This document shows positions 1-6,303 of a stretch of 9,984 bases of DNA, in pieces. The notes beneath the pieces were generated by a model, which searched no databases, had not been told where the DNA came from, and saw only the letters and a list, made by a program, of their open reading frames with translations. This DNA is from Pedobacter sp. UBA1654. GTDB lineage: Bacteria > Bacteroidota > Bacteroidia > Sphingobacteriales > Sphingobacteriaceae. Location of the stretch: NCBI GenBank assembly GCA_002320935.1, contig DCLG01000090.1, positions 109,436 to 119,419 on the forward strand, given 5' to 3'. A program made the translations under genes and the position numbers. The first letter of the stretch is position 1. The number at the start of each line of letters is the position of its first letter.

Positions 1-2
1 CC

Positions 3-497
3 TTTCAGCTGCTAACGCTTAAATACCCGGGACTGTCGCTAAAGATTATTGGTACAGGTAACCAGGAGCAGGAGCTCAGGAGATTGTTGCCAGCAGGGGA
101 ACAACAAATCAGCTTCCTTGGAGCCTTGTCACATGAGGATACCAAAAGGCATATTGCCGCTTCAGACGCTTTTATCCTTTGCAGCAAGACGGGAGCAGAT
201 GGCGACAAGGAAGGTATTCCGGTTGTGTTGATGGAGGCAATGGCGATGGGCCTTCCCTGTGTGTCAACAAGGCATTCAGGCATACCGGAGGTGATCCCTG
301 AAGAAAGCCATTGGCTATTGGCCGAAGAAGGGAATGCCGCTGATATTGCGGTAAAGATTGAACAGTTGATCAATTCCCCGGCAGCGGAAATCGCAAAGCT
401 CAGCCAACTGGGCAGAAAGAAAATAGAACAGGAGTTTAACCTGGAAACAGAAGTAGCAAAGCTTAAAAATATATACAGCTCAATCATTAATGAATAA
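3..497 (+). CDS. GT4-family glycosyltransferase, C-terminal part (5' end outside window)
   Basis: This is the C-terminal domain of a retaining GT-B glycosyltransferase that would add a sugar from a nucleotide donor to a lipid-linked glycan at the inner face of the cytoplasmic membrane. The frame is open from base 3 with no stop, so the start lies upstream. The internal TTG at 84 is not a credible start because the codons before it already encode the typical Rossmann strand of the family (LKIIGTG followed by an acidic helix). The donor-binding E-x7-E motif is visible as EGIPVVLME, followed by GLPCVSTRHSGIPEVI, the usual strand and glycine-rich turn of GT4. The last eight bases overlap the start of the next gene, so the two are translationally linked in one operon. 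Family assignment is firm. The sugar and linkage cannot be told. Confidence 0.88.
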   Translation, partial: FQLLTLKYPGLSLKIIGTGNQEQELRRLLPAGEQQISFLGALSHEDTKRHIAASDAFILCSKTGADGDKEGIPVVLMEAMAMGLPCVSTRHSGIPEVIPEESHWLLAEEGNAADIAVKIEQLINSPAAEIAKLSQLGRKKIEQEFNLETEVAKLKNIYSSIINE

Positions 498-1608
498 GAA
501 GTTAATCATATGTATCCCATCACTTCGCCTCGGCGGAGCCGCAAAAGTTGCCCTTAACCTTACGGAGTACTACCGTGGGAAAGGTACAGCTGTAAGTCTG
601 ATCCTAACAGACAGCGCCGACAAAGAGCTTGAGTTTGGTGATGTACCCGCGGGTACCGATGTGATCACGTTGAAAAAATCCAGTGCGCACAGGTACATAA
701 AGCCGTTTTTTAAAATGCTGGAGCTTTATCGCCTGTTTAAAAAAATACAACCGGATGCCATATTAGCGGTTCGTCATGATGCTACTGCAATCAGTTCACT
801 GGCCTGGAAAATGGCCTCGAAACCAGGATCCTTTTTCATCCGTGAGATCAACCCGATCACCAAGACATTAGACCGAAATCCGGTTATGGTTAAGCTTGTT
901 CGTGCCGCCTACCAGGCCGCAGATGGCGTTATTGCCAATTCAAAAGATGTACTTGAAGCACTACGCTCGAAAAATTGGATGGCACCTGAAAAGATCCACG
1001 CCGTAGACAATCCGGTGATTAGTAAAACCTTCTTTGAAAAAGCTGCGGTACGTATTGATGACCAGTGGCTAAATGCCTCTGCAAACCCATTATTCATTAC
1101 CATCGGCAGGCTGGATGTAATGAAAGATCATGCGACGATGATCCGCGCCTTTGCAAAGGTGAAAGCCAGAAAAGACTGCCGTTTGCTGATCATTGGCGAA
1201 GGCAAAGAACGTACTAACCTCGAGGCGCTGATTGCAAGCCTCAACCTTAATGGCTTGGTAAAACTTGCCGGAGCAATCGAAAATCCCTATCCCTACCTCA
1301 AACACGCCGATGTTTTCGTGCTTTCTTCAGTTTTTGAAGGCTTTGGAAACGTGTTGGTGGAAGCACTCTCTTTAGGTAAGAAAGTAGTCTCCACAAACTG
1401 TATCGGCGGTCCAGCTCACATCCTCAGTCAGGGCACCTATGGTAAACTGGTGCCTGTTGGTAATGTCGATGAACTTGCCAACGCGATGTTCGATGCACTG
1501 GAACAGAATGTGCCCGCCGAGCCCCTGATCCGGAGGTCGAAAGACTTCTCTGCAGAAGTTATCGGTGAAAAGTATTCTAAAATCATGTTTGAAAATATTA
1601 AAGTTTAA
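490..1608 (+). CDS. GT4-family glycosyltransferase
   Basis: A complete 372-residue GT-B glycosyltransferase, a normal length for GT4. The N-terminal acceptor domain opens with a beta strand and the glycine pair SLRLGGAAKV (residues 11-20), which is typical of the family. The C-terminal donor domain starts near residue 200 with LFITIGRLDVMKD and carries the E-x7-E motif with glutamates 283 and 291, followed by a GGP turn at 307-308. No signal peptide or membrane span is seen, so it should act in the cytoplasm on a membrane-bound acceptor. The ATG at 490 overlaps the stop of the preceding glycosyltransferase by eight bases, and the next gene begins four bases after this stop, so it sits in mid-operon. 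Two successive GT4 enzymes suggest successive sugar additions to one repeat unit. Donor and acceptor are unknown. Confidence 0.92.
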   Translation: MNKKLIICIPSLRLGGAAKVALNLTEYYRGKGTAVSLILTDSADKELEFGDVPAGTDVITLKKSSAHRYIKPFFKMLELYRLFKKIQPDAILAVRHDATAISSLAWKMASKPGSFFIREINPITKTLDRNPVMVKLVRAAYQAADGVIANSKDVLEALRSKNWMAPEKIHAVDNPVISKTFFEKAAVRIDDQWLNASANPLFITIGRLDVMKDHATMIRAFAKVKARKDCRLLIIGEGKERTNLEALIASLNLNGLVKLAGAIENPYPYLKHADVFVLSSVFEGFGNVLVEALSLGKKVVSTNCIGGPAHILSQGTYGKLVPVGNVDELANAMFDALEQNVPAEPLIRRSKDFSAEVIGEKYSKIMFENIKV

Positions 1609-1612
1609 AGCT

Positions 1613-2041
1613 ATGCGAAAAATTATTGGTTATACAACCGGGGTATTCGATCTGTTCCATATTGGTCACTTAAATATCCTGCGAAATGCGAAAAGTCAGT
1701 GTGACGAGCTTATTGTTGGAATTACAACCGACGAGCTGTGTATGCAGTTGAAGAACAAGATGCCCATCATTCCCTTTCAGGAACGTTGTGACATCATAAG
1801 CGCCTTAAGGGTTGTGGATCGCGTAGTGCCTCAAAGCAGGATCGATGAACTTGCAGATCAGGAATTGTATAATTTCGACAAAATCTTCAAGGGTAGCGAC
1901 TGGGCTGGAAGTCCGAAGTGGAATCATCTGAAAGAACAGTTCGCAGGAAAAGGTGTTGACGTGGTGTATTTTGATTACACGGAGACAACCTCAAGCACCC
2001 TGATCAGAACTACGCTGGAACGTTTGCATGCAAATGGCTAA
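1613..2041 (+). CDS. TagD-like glycerol-3-phosphate cytidylyltransferase (CDP-glycerol or related CDP-polyol synthesis)
   Basis: A small 142-residue nucleotidyltransferase of the HIGH superfamily. TagD-type enzymes convert CTP and sn-glycerol-3-phosphate into CDP-glycerol and pyrophosphate and are only slightly shorter. The CTP-binding signature is seen as GVFDLFHIGHL (residues 10-20, with H16 and H19), followed by VGITTDE at 35-41, an ER pair at 57-58, KGSDW at 93-97, and TSSTLIR at 126-132 in place of the usual ISTT-x-I/L motif. The start at 1613 was preferred over an in-frame ATG at 1565, because the longer form adds 16 residues with no family counterpart and overlaps the upstream gene by 44 bases. 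The next gene encodes a CDP-glycerol-type transferase, which supports a glycerol-phosphate substrate. CDP-ribitol or a phosphoethanolamine-like substrate cannot be excluded. Confidence 0.85.
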   Translation: MRKIIGYTTGVFDLFHIGHLNILRNAKSQCDELIVGITTDELCMQLKNKMPIIPFQERCDIISALRVVDRVVPQSRIDELADQELYNFDKIFKGSDWAGSPKWNHLKEQFAGKGVDVVYFDYTETTSSTLIRTTLERLHANG

Positions 2042-2083
2042 CGCCGGCAATTTTTAGTATGAGAAAACCAAATATTAACGCTT

Positions 2084-3292
2084 ATGAATACCTATTTACA
2101 TAAAGTCTATAAGTCTTACTTCCTGGTATTATCCAAAATATGTGGGTTTTTCGTCAATAACAAAGGCTCTGAAATCATTTTGTTTGGTGCCAGGGACGGA
2201 AACTACTATATGGATAATAGCCGTGCCTTATATGAATGGTACACGGAAAACAGAAGGGATAAAACCTTCTACTGGATGACTGTGAGTGCAAAAGTAGAAC
2301 AGCTGTTAAAAAGCCAGGGACTGCCAGTTATGCGCATCGACAGCCTTCAGGGCATTTATATCCTTCACAAGGCTAAATATGCTTTTTACACGAATCGCTT
2401 GCGTGACGTGGCAATTGATTACCGTGCGGTACCATCCAGTCTGAAGATGATTTTTCTCAGCCATGGACAATCTGTAAAAAACACCAGGCTCGCGGTAAAT
2501 GCAGGTGTGGATACCGGATTTAAGAGCGATAGCCTTAAAGCCGCTGCACAAACGCTGTTTGCCGTTAGTACATCGCCTTTCATGGCTCAGGTACAGGCCA
2601 AGAGTAATGGGCTCAAACCAGAAACTTACAAACTTACGGGCTTTCCGCGTAATGACTGGATGTTTAACCCGCCCGCGGAAGCAGTAGCGGCCTGGAATGA
2701 ATTTACCGGCGGCAGAAAGTATAAGAAGGTTATTCTGTACGCACCAACCTGGAGAAGGACGGAACCTAAAACCTTAATGTTCCCCTTCGCTGATCTGGAT
2801 GCAGAAGCTTTCGCCAAATACATTACCGATAATGATATTCTTTTATTGCTGCGCCCACATCTTCAGGATCTGACGAACAATGAAGCGTGCGCCAGTGTAA
2901 CGAGGCGGCTTTGCGCTTTGTCGCCAAACATCAGGCTCGCAACCATCAAAGAATTTGTAGAAGCAAATTATCTGCTTCCTTTCGTGGATGCGCTGATTAG
3001 CGATTATTCCTCTATATACCATGACTATTTGCTGCTCGACAGGCCGATATTCTTTGTGCCGTATGATCTCTCCACCTTTGATCAGGACAATGGATTTAAA
3101 TATCCATACCTGGAGAACCTGCCCGGACCGGTAATAGAAACGCAGAAATCGTTGGTTTTGGCATTCAATGAGCTGCTTGCCGGAAATGATTATTTTTCTG
3201 GACATCGTGAGCGGCTTAGTAAGTTAATTTACACTTATAAAGATGGAAATTCCCGGGACCGGTTGGCACAACTGCTACAGGAAACGCTTTAA
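2084..3292 (+). CDS. CDP-glycerol glycerophosphotransferase-like protein (TagB/TagF family)
   Basis: A 402-residue protein of the TagB/TagF glycerophosphotransferase family, which moves glycerol phosphate (or another polyol phosphate) from a CDP donor to a glycan or growing polymer. The family pattern runs in order: an N-terminal region with FGARDGNYYMDNSRALYEW (34-52), the catalytic-type histidine in SHGQSVKN (H127), GFPRND (186-191), APTWRR (220-225), LRPH (H259), and the diagnostic SDYSSIYHDYLLLDRPIFF at 306-324. It has only the catalytic core and lacks the long extensions of polymerising TagF enzymes, so single additions or short chains are likelier than a long teichoic acid. It has no signal peptide and is probably peripheral at the inner membrane. 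It follows the TagD-like gene after 42 bases, in the same operon, and a strong terminator follows. Ribitol phosphate is an alternative substrate. Confidence 0.87.
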   Translation: MNTYLHKVYKSYFLVLSKICGFFVNNKGSEIILFGARDGNYYMDNSRALYEWYTENRRDKTFYWMTVSAKVEQLLKSQGLPVMRIDSLQGIYILHKAKYAFYTNRLRDVAIDYRAVPSSLKMIFLSHGQSVKNTRLAVNAGVDTGFKSDSLKAAAQTLFAVSTSPFMAQVQAKSNGLKPETYKLTGFPRNDWMFNPPAEAVAAWNEFTGGRKYKKVILYAPTWRRTEPKTLMFPFADLDAEAFAKYITDNDILLLLRPHLQDLTNNEACASVTRRLCALSPNIRLATIKEFVEANYLLPFVDALISDYSSIYHDYLLLDRPIFFVPYDLSTFDQDNGFKYPYLENLPGPVIETQKSLVLAFNELLAGNDYFSGHRERLSKLIYTYKDGNSRDRLAQLLQETL

Positions 3293-3316
3293 TAAGCATT
3301 GAGATACATAAATGCG

Positions 3317-3348
3317 AAAAAGGCCGGGTAAGACCCGGCCTTTTTTTT
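3317..3348 (+). terminator. Rho-independent terminator of the first operon
   Basis: A perfect seven-base GC stem, GGCCGGG (3322-3328) paired with CCCGGCC (3334-3340), closes a five-base loop TAAGA. An A5 run before the stem pairs with part of the eight-T run after it (3341-3348). It lies 25 bases after the stop of the TagB/TagF-like gene and should end the transcript of the glycosyltransferase, cytidylyltransferase and transferase genes. Confidence 0.95.
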
Positions 3349-3457
3349 CAGCCTCCATTAACGTTTAAACCGCGCTTTATCGTATAAGTTTATATTAAAT
3401 CTCAAAATTGTAATGAAAATGCTACATTTTCAACTATTGGTTACCACGTACACAAGG

Positions 3458-3474
3458 TGTGGAGTAACTCCACA
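3458..3474. repeat. 7-3-7 perfect inverted repeat, possible operator
   Basis: TGTGGAG, spacer TAA, then CTCCACA form a 17-base dyad about 180 bases before the first GH10 start. An overlapping smaller hairpin, ACAC-AAG-GTGT (3450-3460), shares bases with the left arm, so the two could not form at once in RNA. There is no T run after it, so it is not an intrinsic terminator. Size and symmetry suit a dimeric regulator site, but no binding protein is known from the window. Confidence 0.4.
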
Positions 3475-3603
3475 TTAAAAAGAGTGTCCAGAAAAAAGTT
3501 CAAAAATGCCGTTGTGCCAGAAAATCGCCCCGAAATGCAATTACCCTGCCAATTATGGCCTTTTTTAAGAAAGTGCAAATAAATATTTACAAGTTTTTTA
3601 GAG

Positions 3604-3619
3604 TTGGCATGTTATTGCC
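3604..3619 (+). promoter_or_regulatory. TTGGCA...GTTA..GC element, weak sigma-54-like promoter candidate
   Basis: TTGGCATGTTATTGCC lies 34 bases before the GH10 start codon. It resembles the -24/-12 promoter recognised by RpoN (TGGCAC-N5-TTGC), but the GG and GC pairs are one base closer than the consensus, which usually harms activity. A related element sits at a similar distance before the GT2 gene at 6304, which is the main reason to record it. Confidence 0.25.
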
Positions 3620-3653
3620 TTATACCATACCGAACTAAAAAACTTAAATAACA

Positions 3654-4850
3654 ATGCAGTACAAAACGTCTACATTCCAAAAAGCTCATCTAAAGTTAAC
3701 GTTACTCTTCTTTACACTTCTGATCACGAACTTCATGGCCTGTAAATCTTCACTAGAAGACGACTTAGTACCGGTGGATGAACAAAAGTCTGAAACTGCC
3801 TTGACAGCAGATGACCTGGATGCGACTTCAGCAAAAGGGAGCTATCATCTTAAAGGTTATACACTGAAAGAAGTATTCGATTTCCCAATTGGCGCAGCGG
3901 TAGTTTATGAACGTTTGAGACAGCCACTTTACGCAAACACACTGAAAAGAGAATTCTCCAGAGTAAGTTCTGAGAGTAACTTTAAATTCAAATACCTGCA
4001 ACCAGAAGAAGGAAAATTCGACTGGGAGAAAGCAGATGGTATCGTTGACTTCGCCTTAAAAAATAACATGCAAGTACACGGACATACTTTACTTTGGGCA
4101 AATGATGGTACTTACCCGGCATGGCTTCGTAACAAGAAAGGTGGTCCTGAAGTATTTGACAAGATCATGAAAGATCACATCACAACCGTCCTTAAACACT
4201 ATAAAGGTAAAATCCAGTCCTGGGATGTAATCAATGAGAGTTTAACACCAAGCGGAAAGTATGTAGATAACATCTTCCTGAGAAAACTAGGGCCAGACTA
4301 TATCTATAAAGCTTTCAAATATGCCCGCGAAGCTGATCCGAATGTTAAATTGTTCATCAATGATTTCAGCCTTGAATACGCTGGTAAGAAACTTAAAAGA
4401 TACCTTGCAATGGCTGATGAACTGGCAGAACGTGGTGTAAAAATGGACGGAATTGCTTTCCAAATGCACACGGTACTTAGAATCACCATGCCACAGGTAG
4501 AAAAAAGCTTTAAAATGGTCGCAGATAAAGGCCTCTTGGTGTACCTTTCGGAGTTTGATGTCGCGCTTAGACACAACATGCCAAAAACATTCCCGCTAAC
4601 AGATTTCCTGGCAAGACAACAAGGACAAAAGTATAAGGAAATTGTTAAGACACCCCAGGTGGTGATTCCCAAGAGACAACAATTCGGAATCACCACCTGG
4701 GGTGTCGGCGATAAAGACTCTTATTTCAACAGAGGTTATAAAGACTTTGATCGTGATCACCCGCTATTATTCAATGTAGAATATAAAGCTAAATGGGCCT
4801 ACAGAGGTTTTATTGAAGCTGGTTTAGGAAGGCGAAACAAGTTATTCTAA
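3654..4850 (+). CDS. GH10-family glycoside hydrolase, probable outer-membrane lipoprotein
   Basis: A 398-residue single-domain GH10 enzyme. The family cleaves beta-1,4-xylan and related beta-glycans with retention. The N-terminus is a lipoprotein-type signal with Cys30 after a hydrophobic stretch (LLITNFMAC, an imperfect lipobox). KSSLEDD follows, and acidic residues just after the cysteine are associated with surface export in Bacteroidetes, so a cell-surface location is likely. The catalytic domain spans about 75-390: HGHTLLW at 142-148, acid/base Glu195 in WDVINE, NDF at 236-238, QMH at 270-272, nucleophile Glu300 in LSEFD, and ITTWGVGDKDS at 346-356. The usual T-x-E-N-x-x-K substrate contact reads SSESNFK (105-111), so Asn is Ser. 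No carbohydrate-binding module or secretion tail is present. Codons 332-351 contain a 21-base inverted repeat. The setting suggests action on the polymer of this locus rather than on plant xylan. Confidence 0.9.
   Translation: MQYKTSTFQKAHLKLTLLFFTLLITNFMACKSSLEDDLVPVDEQKSETALTADDLDATSAKGSYHLKGYTLKEVFDFPIGAAVVYERLRQPLYANTLKREFSRVSSESNFKFKYLQPEEGKFDWEKADGIVDFALKNNMQVHGHTLLWANDGTYPAWLRNKKGGPEVFDKIMKDHITTVLKHYKGKIQSWDVINESLTPSGKYVDNIFLRKLGPDYIYKAFKYAREADPNVKLFINDFSLEYAGKKLKRYLAMADELAERGVKMDGIAFQMHTVLRITMPQVEKSFKMVADKGLLVYLSEFDVALRHNMPKTFPLTDFLARQQGQKYKEIVKTPQVVIPKRQQFGITTWGVGDKDSYFNRGYKDFDRDHPLLFNVEYKAKWAYRGFIEAGLGRRNKLF
4649..4706. repeat. 21-base perfect inverted repeat inside the first GH10 gene
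   Basis: The arms at 4649-4669 and 4686-4706 are perfect reverse complements over 21 bases, separated by a 16-base spacer (4670-4685). The right arm exactly covers the seven codons for GITTWGV (residues 345-351), a conserved part of the GH10 active-site region. The left arm covers the less conserved TPQVVIP segment (333-339). The paralogous gene downstream has no such symmetry here and is one codon shorter in the left-arm region by eye alignment. No T run follows, so this is not an ordinary terminator. A very stable mRNA hairpin or DNA cruciform would be possible. Confidence 0.95.
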
Positions 4851-4874
4851 ATAAAATTGAATTGATTTAAATTA

Positions 4875-4910
4875 AGAAAGGCTGCTCTAAATGGGGCAGC
4901 CTTTCTCTTT
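4875..4910 (+). terminator. Probable terminator after the first GH10 gene
   Basis: An 11-base perfect stem, AGAAAGGCTGC (4875-4885) with GCAGCCTTTCT (4896-4906), encloses a ten-base loop 24 bases after the stop codon. The T-rich part is mostly within the 3' arm and continues only as CTTT, so the U tract is weak. It probably separates transcription of the two GH10 genes. Confidence 0.75.
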
Positions 4911-4969
4911 GGGGAGGTTTTTGCTATGTTGCACATTAAACCTTTTAACTTCTAAGACTTCTTATTTAC

Positions 4970-6028
4970 ATGAGATACATTCTGCTGATTACTTTTTTCC
5001 TCAATACCATTTTCATTGCCAACGCTCAGACCTTTGATTATTCCAGTTCCTCCGAAACGCCCCCGGTGCTGAAGTCAGTAGCGCCATTTCCTATAGGAGC
5101 TGCAGTAGGCATCAAACACATGCGCAACAATCCGAGGTACCGCAACCTGGTAAAAGAACAATTCAACAGTATTACCGCCGAAAATGTAATGAAGTTCAAA
5201 GCGGTACACCCTTCAGAACATGTATTCAAGTTCGACAATGCGGATGAGATCATCGCTTTTGCGGAGGAAAACAATATGCGGGTCCATGGACATACCCTGT
5301 TATGGGCAATGAGCAACCCGGCCTGGGTTAGATCGTACCAAGGGGACAAAACGGCCTGGAAAAACCTCCTGAAAACACATATTCAGACTGTAGTTAAACA
5401 TTTTAAAGGCAAGGTGCGCTCCTGGGATGTGGTAAATGAAGCTTTTACAGATGGGGGAGGGCTCAAGAAGTCGATCTGGCTGCAAAAAATTGGTCCAGAA
5501 TACATTGAGCTGGCTTTCCGCTATGCCCATGAAGCAGATCCGGATGCCTTGCTTTTCTATAATGATTACGGACAGGAGTATGTTGGCAAAAAGATGTATG
5601 CCATTTTAAATATGATAAAGGATTTTAAAAAGCGCGGCGTTCCCATTCACGGACTTGGCATGCAGATGCACATACCCGTTCGGCTCTCTGATGCGAAAAT
5701 CCAGCAAGCGATGAAAGTAGCTGCAGGCAGCGGTTTACTCATCCACCTTTCAGAACTGGAAATATCTGTAAAACACCAGATGCCAAAACCTTTTATGATG
5801 AATGAACAGCTGTCGCGGCAGCAGGCAGAAAAATATAAGACCGTATTCAGGGCCTATAGCAGCATTCCTAAAAAGCAGCAGTTTGGTATTACCACCTGGA
5901 ATGTGGGCGATGCAGACTCCTACCGGAACAGCAAGGGGCGTAATCATGATCATCCGATGATGTTCGATACGCAATACAGACCGAAGCCCGCCTTTAAAGC
6001 CGTTATAGATGCACTTAAACAACCGTAA
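4970..6028 (+). CDS. GH10-family glycoside hydrolase, secreted or periplasmic (paralogue of the preceding gene)
   Basis: A 352-residue single-domain GH10 enzyme, close to the usual domain length. Residues 1-19 form a standard signal peptide with a likely cut after ANA (19/20), with no lipobox cysteine. This copy keeps more of the classical family pattern than its neighbour: FNSITAENVMKF at 65-76 (E71, N72, K75), HGHTLLW at 106-112, acid/base Glu157 in WDVVNEA, FYNDY at 196-200, QMH at 232-234, nucleophile Glu262 in LSELE, and ITTWNVGDADS at 307-317. The residue after HGHTLLW is Ala in both copies, where typical xylanases have His. The two proteins align along nearly their full length and are clearly paralogues, but diverged enough to suggest an old duplication or different roles. 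No module or type IX secretion tail is visible. It is most likely periplasmic or released, acting on the polysaccharide of the locus. True xylanase activity is possible but unproven. Confidence 0.9.
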   Translation: MRYILLITFFLNTIFIANAQTFDYSSSSETPPVLKSVAPFPIGAAVGIKHMRNNPRYRNLVKEQFNSITAENVMKFKAVHPSEHVFKFDNADEIIAFAEENNMRVHGHTLLWAMSNPAWVRSYQGDKTAWKNLLKTHIQTVVKHFKGKVRSWDVVNEAFTDGGGLKKSIWLQKIGPEYIELAFRYAHEADPDALLFYNDYGQEYVGKKMYAILNMIKDFKKRGVPIHGLGMQMHIPVRLSDAKIQQAMKVAAGSGLLIHLSELEISVKHQMPKPFMMNEQLSRQQAEKYKTVFRAYSSIPKKQQFGITTWNVGDADSYRNSKGRNHDHPMMFDTQYRPKPAFKAVIDALKQP

Positions 6029-6045
6029 AACCAACATAATATACG

Positions 6046-6079
6046 AGCCCGCAAAACCAATTGCGGGCTTTTGTGTTTA
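6046..6079 (+). terminator. Rho-independent terminator after the second GH10 gene
   Basis: A nine-base perfect stem, AGCCCGCAA (6046-6054) with TTGCGGGCT (6061-6069), closes a six-base loop AACCAA and is followed by the T-rich tail TTTGTGTTT. It lies 17 bases after the stop codon and ends the GH10 transcript before the second biosynthetic operon. Confidence 0.9.
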
Positions 6080-6242
6080 TAGTAGCAGTTTTCTCCATAT
6101 TTAATACGGCTTTTTGAAGGAAATACTGAACTCTAAAGGTGTATTTACTTTCCGCGTTCTGCGGCTTTCTCACTTTTTACCCAAAATTTCCTAAAACATT
6201 AGGCATTCTTTCGCGGTATCTGGTTCTGGTTTAAATATTGCA

Positions 6243-6263
6243 GATGTTTGGCAACGTTAGCGC
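6243..6263 (+). promoter_or_regulatory. Promoter candidate for the second biosynthetic operon
   Basis: Two readings overlap here. GATGTTTG (6243-6250) fits the Bacteroidetes -7 element TAnnTTTG except at its first base, with a partial -33 match (CTG at 6220-6222) 20 bases upstream. TTGGCAACGTTAGCGC (6248-6263) has the GG-to-GC spacing of a sigma-54 promoter, but only GC of the TTGC half. The start codon at 6304 follows 40 bases later. A promoter is expected here because a terminator lies upstream and a five-gene run starts downstream. Neither reading is strong. Confidence 0.3.
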
Positions 6264-6303
6264 TCGCAGTCACGAATTATTACACCTTTAACAGAGTTTT
6301 TAT

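Larger units (their letters stand above)
3349..3653. other. Gene-free intergenic stretch upstream of the first GH10 gene
   Basis: Between the terminator and the first GH10 start there are about 300 AT-rich bases without a credible gene. The stretch holds a short perfect inverted repeat (3458-3474), a weak hairpin GCCA/TGGC followed by six T (3548-3566), a possible promoter-like TTGGCA element at 3604, and an A-rich leader just before the ATG at 3654, as is common in Bacteroidetes. No clear Bacteroidetes housekeeping promoter (TTG about 20 bases before TAnnTTTG) could be assigned. The length suggests that the GH10 gene has its own control region. Confidence 0.6.

Noticed and set aside
1565..1612. 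Longer start for the TagD-like protein
   Set aside because: The extra 16 residues are encoded over the end of the upstream glycosyltransferase and have no family counterpart. The ATG at 1613 begins directly before the first core strand.
2059..2103. Fourteen-codon frame between the TagD-like and TagB/TagF-like genes, overlapping the latter's start
   Set aside because: No sign of a conserved peptide. More likely incidental, with the ATG at 2084 being the real start of the transferase.
2843..3205. Long antisense frame over the TagB/TagF-like gene
   Set aside because: A shadow of a strongly supported gene. The translated protein has no recognisable motif.
3413..3478. Small + strand frame of 21 codons starting MKMLHF in the intergenic region
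   Set aside because: Too short and without any recognisable composition or leader-peptide pattern (no regulatory codon run). Its end overlaps the dyad by chance.
3548..3566. Terminator-like hairpin GCCA/TGGC followed by six T
   Set aside because: The stem is only four bases and there is no gene upstream that it would terminate, so chance in AT-rich DNA is the simpler explanation.
4649..4706. The GH10 inverted repeat as an intrinsic terminator or an insertion-sequence end pair
   Set aside because: No T run follows the right arm. The 16-base spacer is too small for an element, no target-site duplication is seen, and the reading frame runs through intact.
4929..4933. TTGCA before the second GH10 gene as a sigma-54 -12 element
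   Set aside because: No GG pair at the required distance upstream. The nearest GG (4916-4917) is two bases too far, and the TGGCA half is missing.
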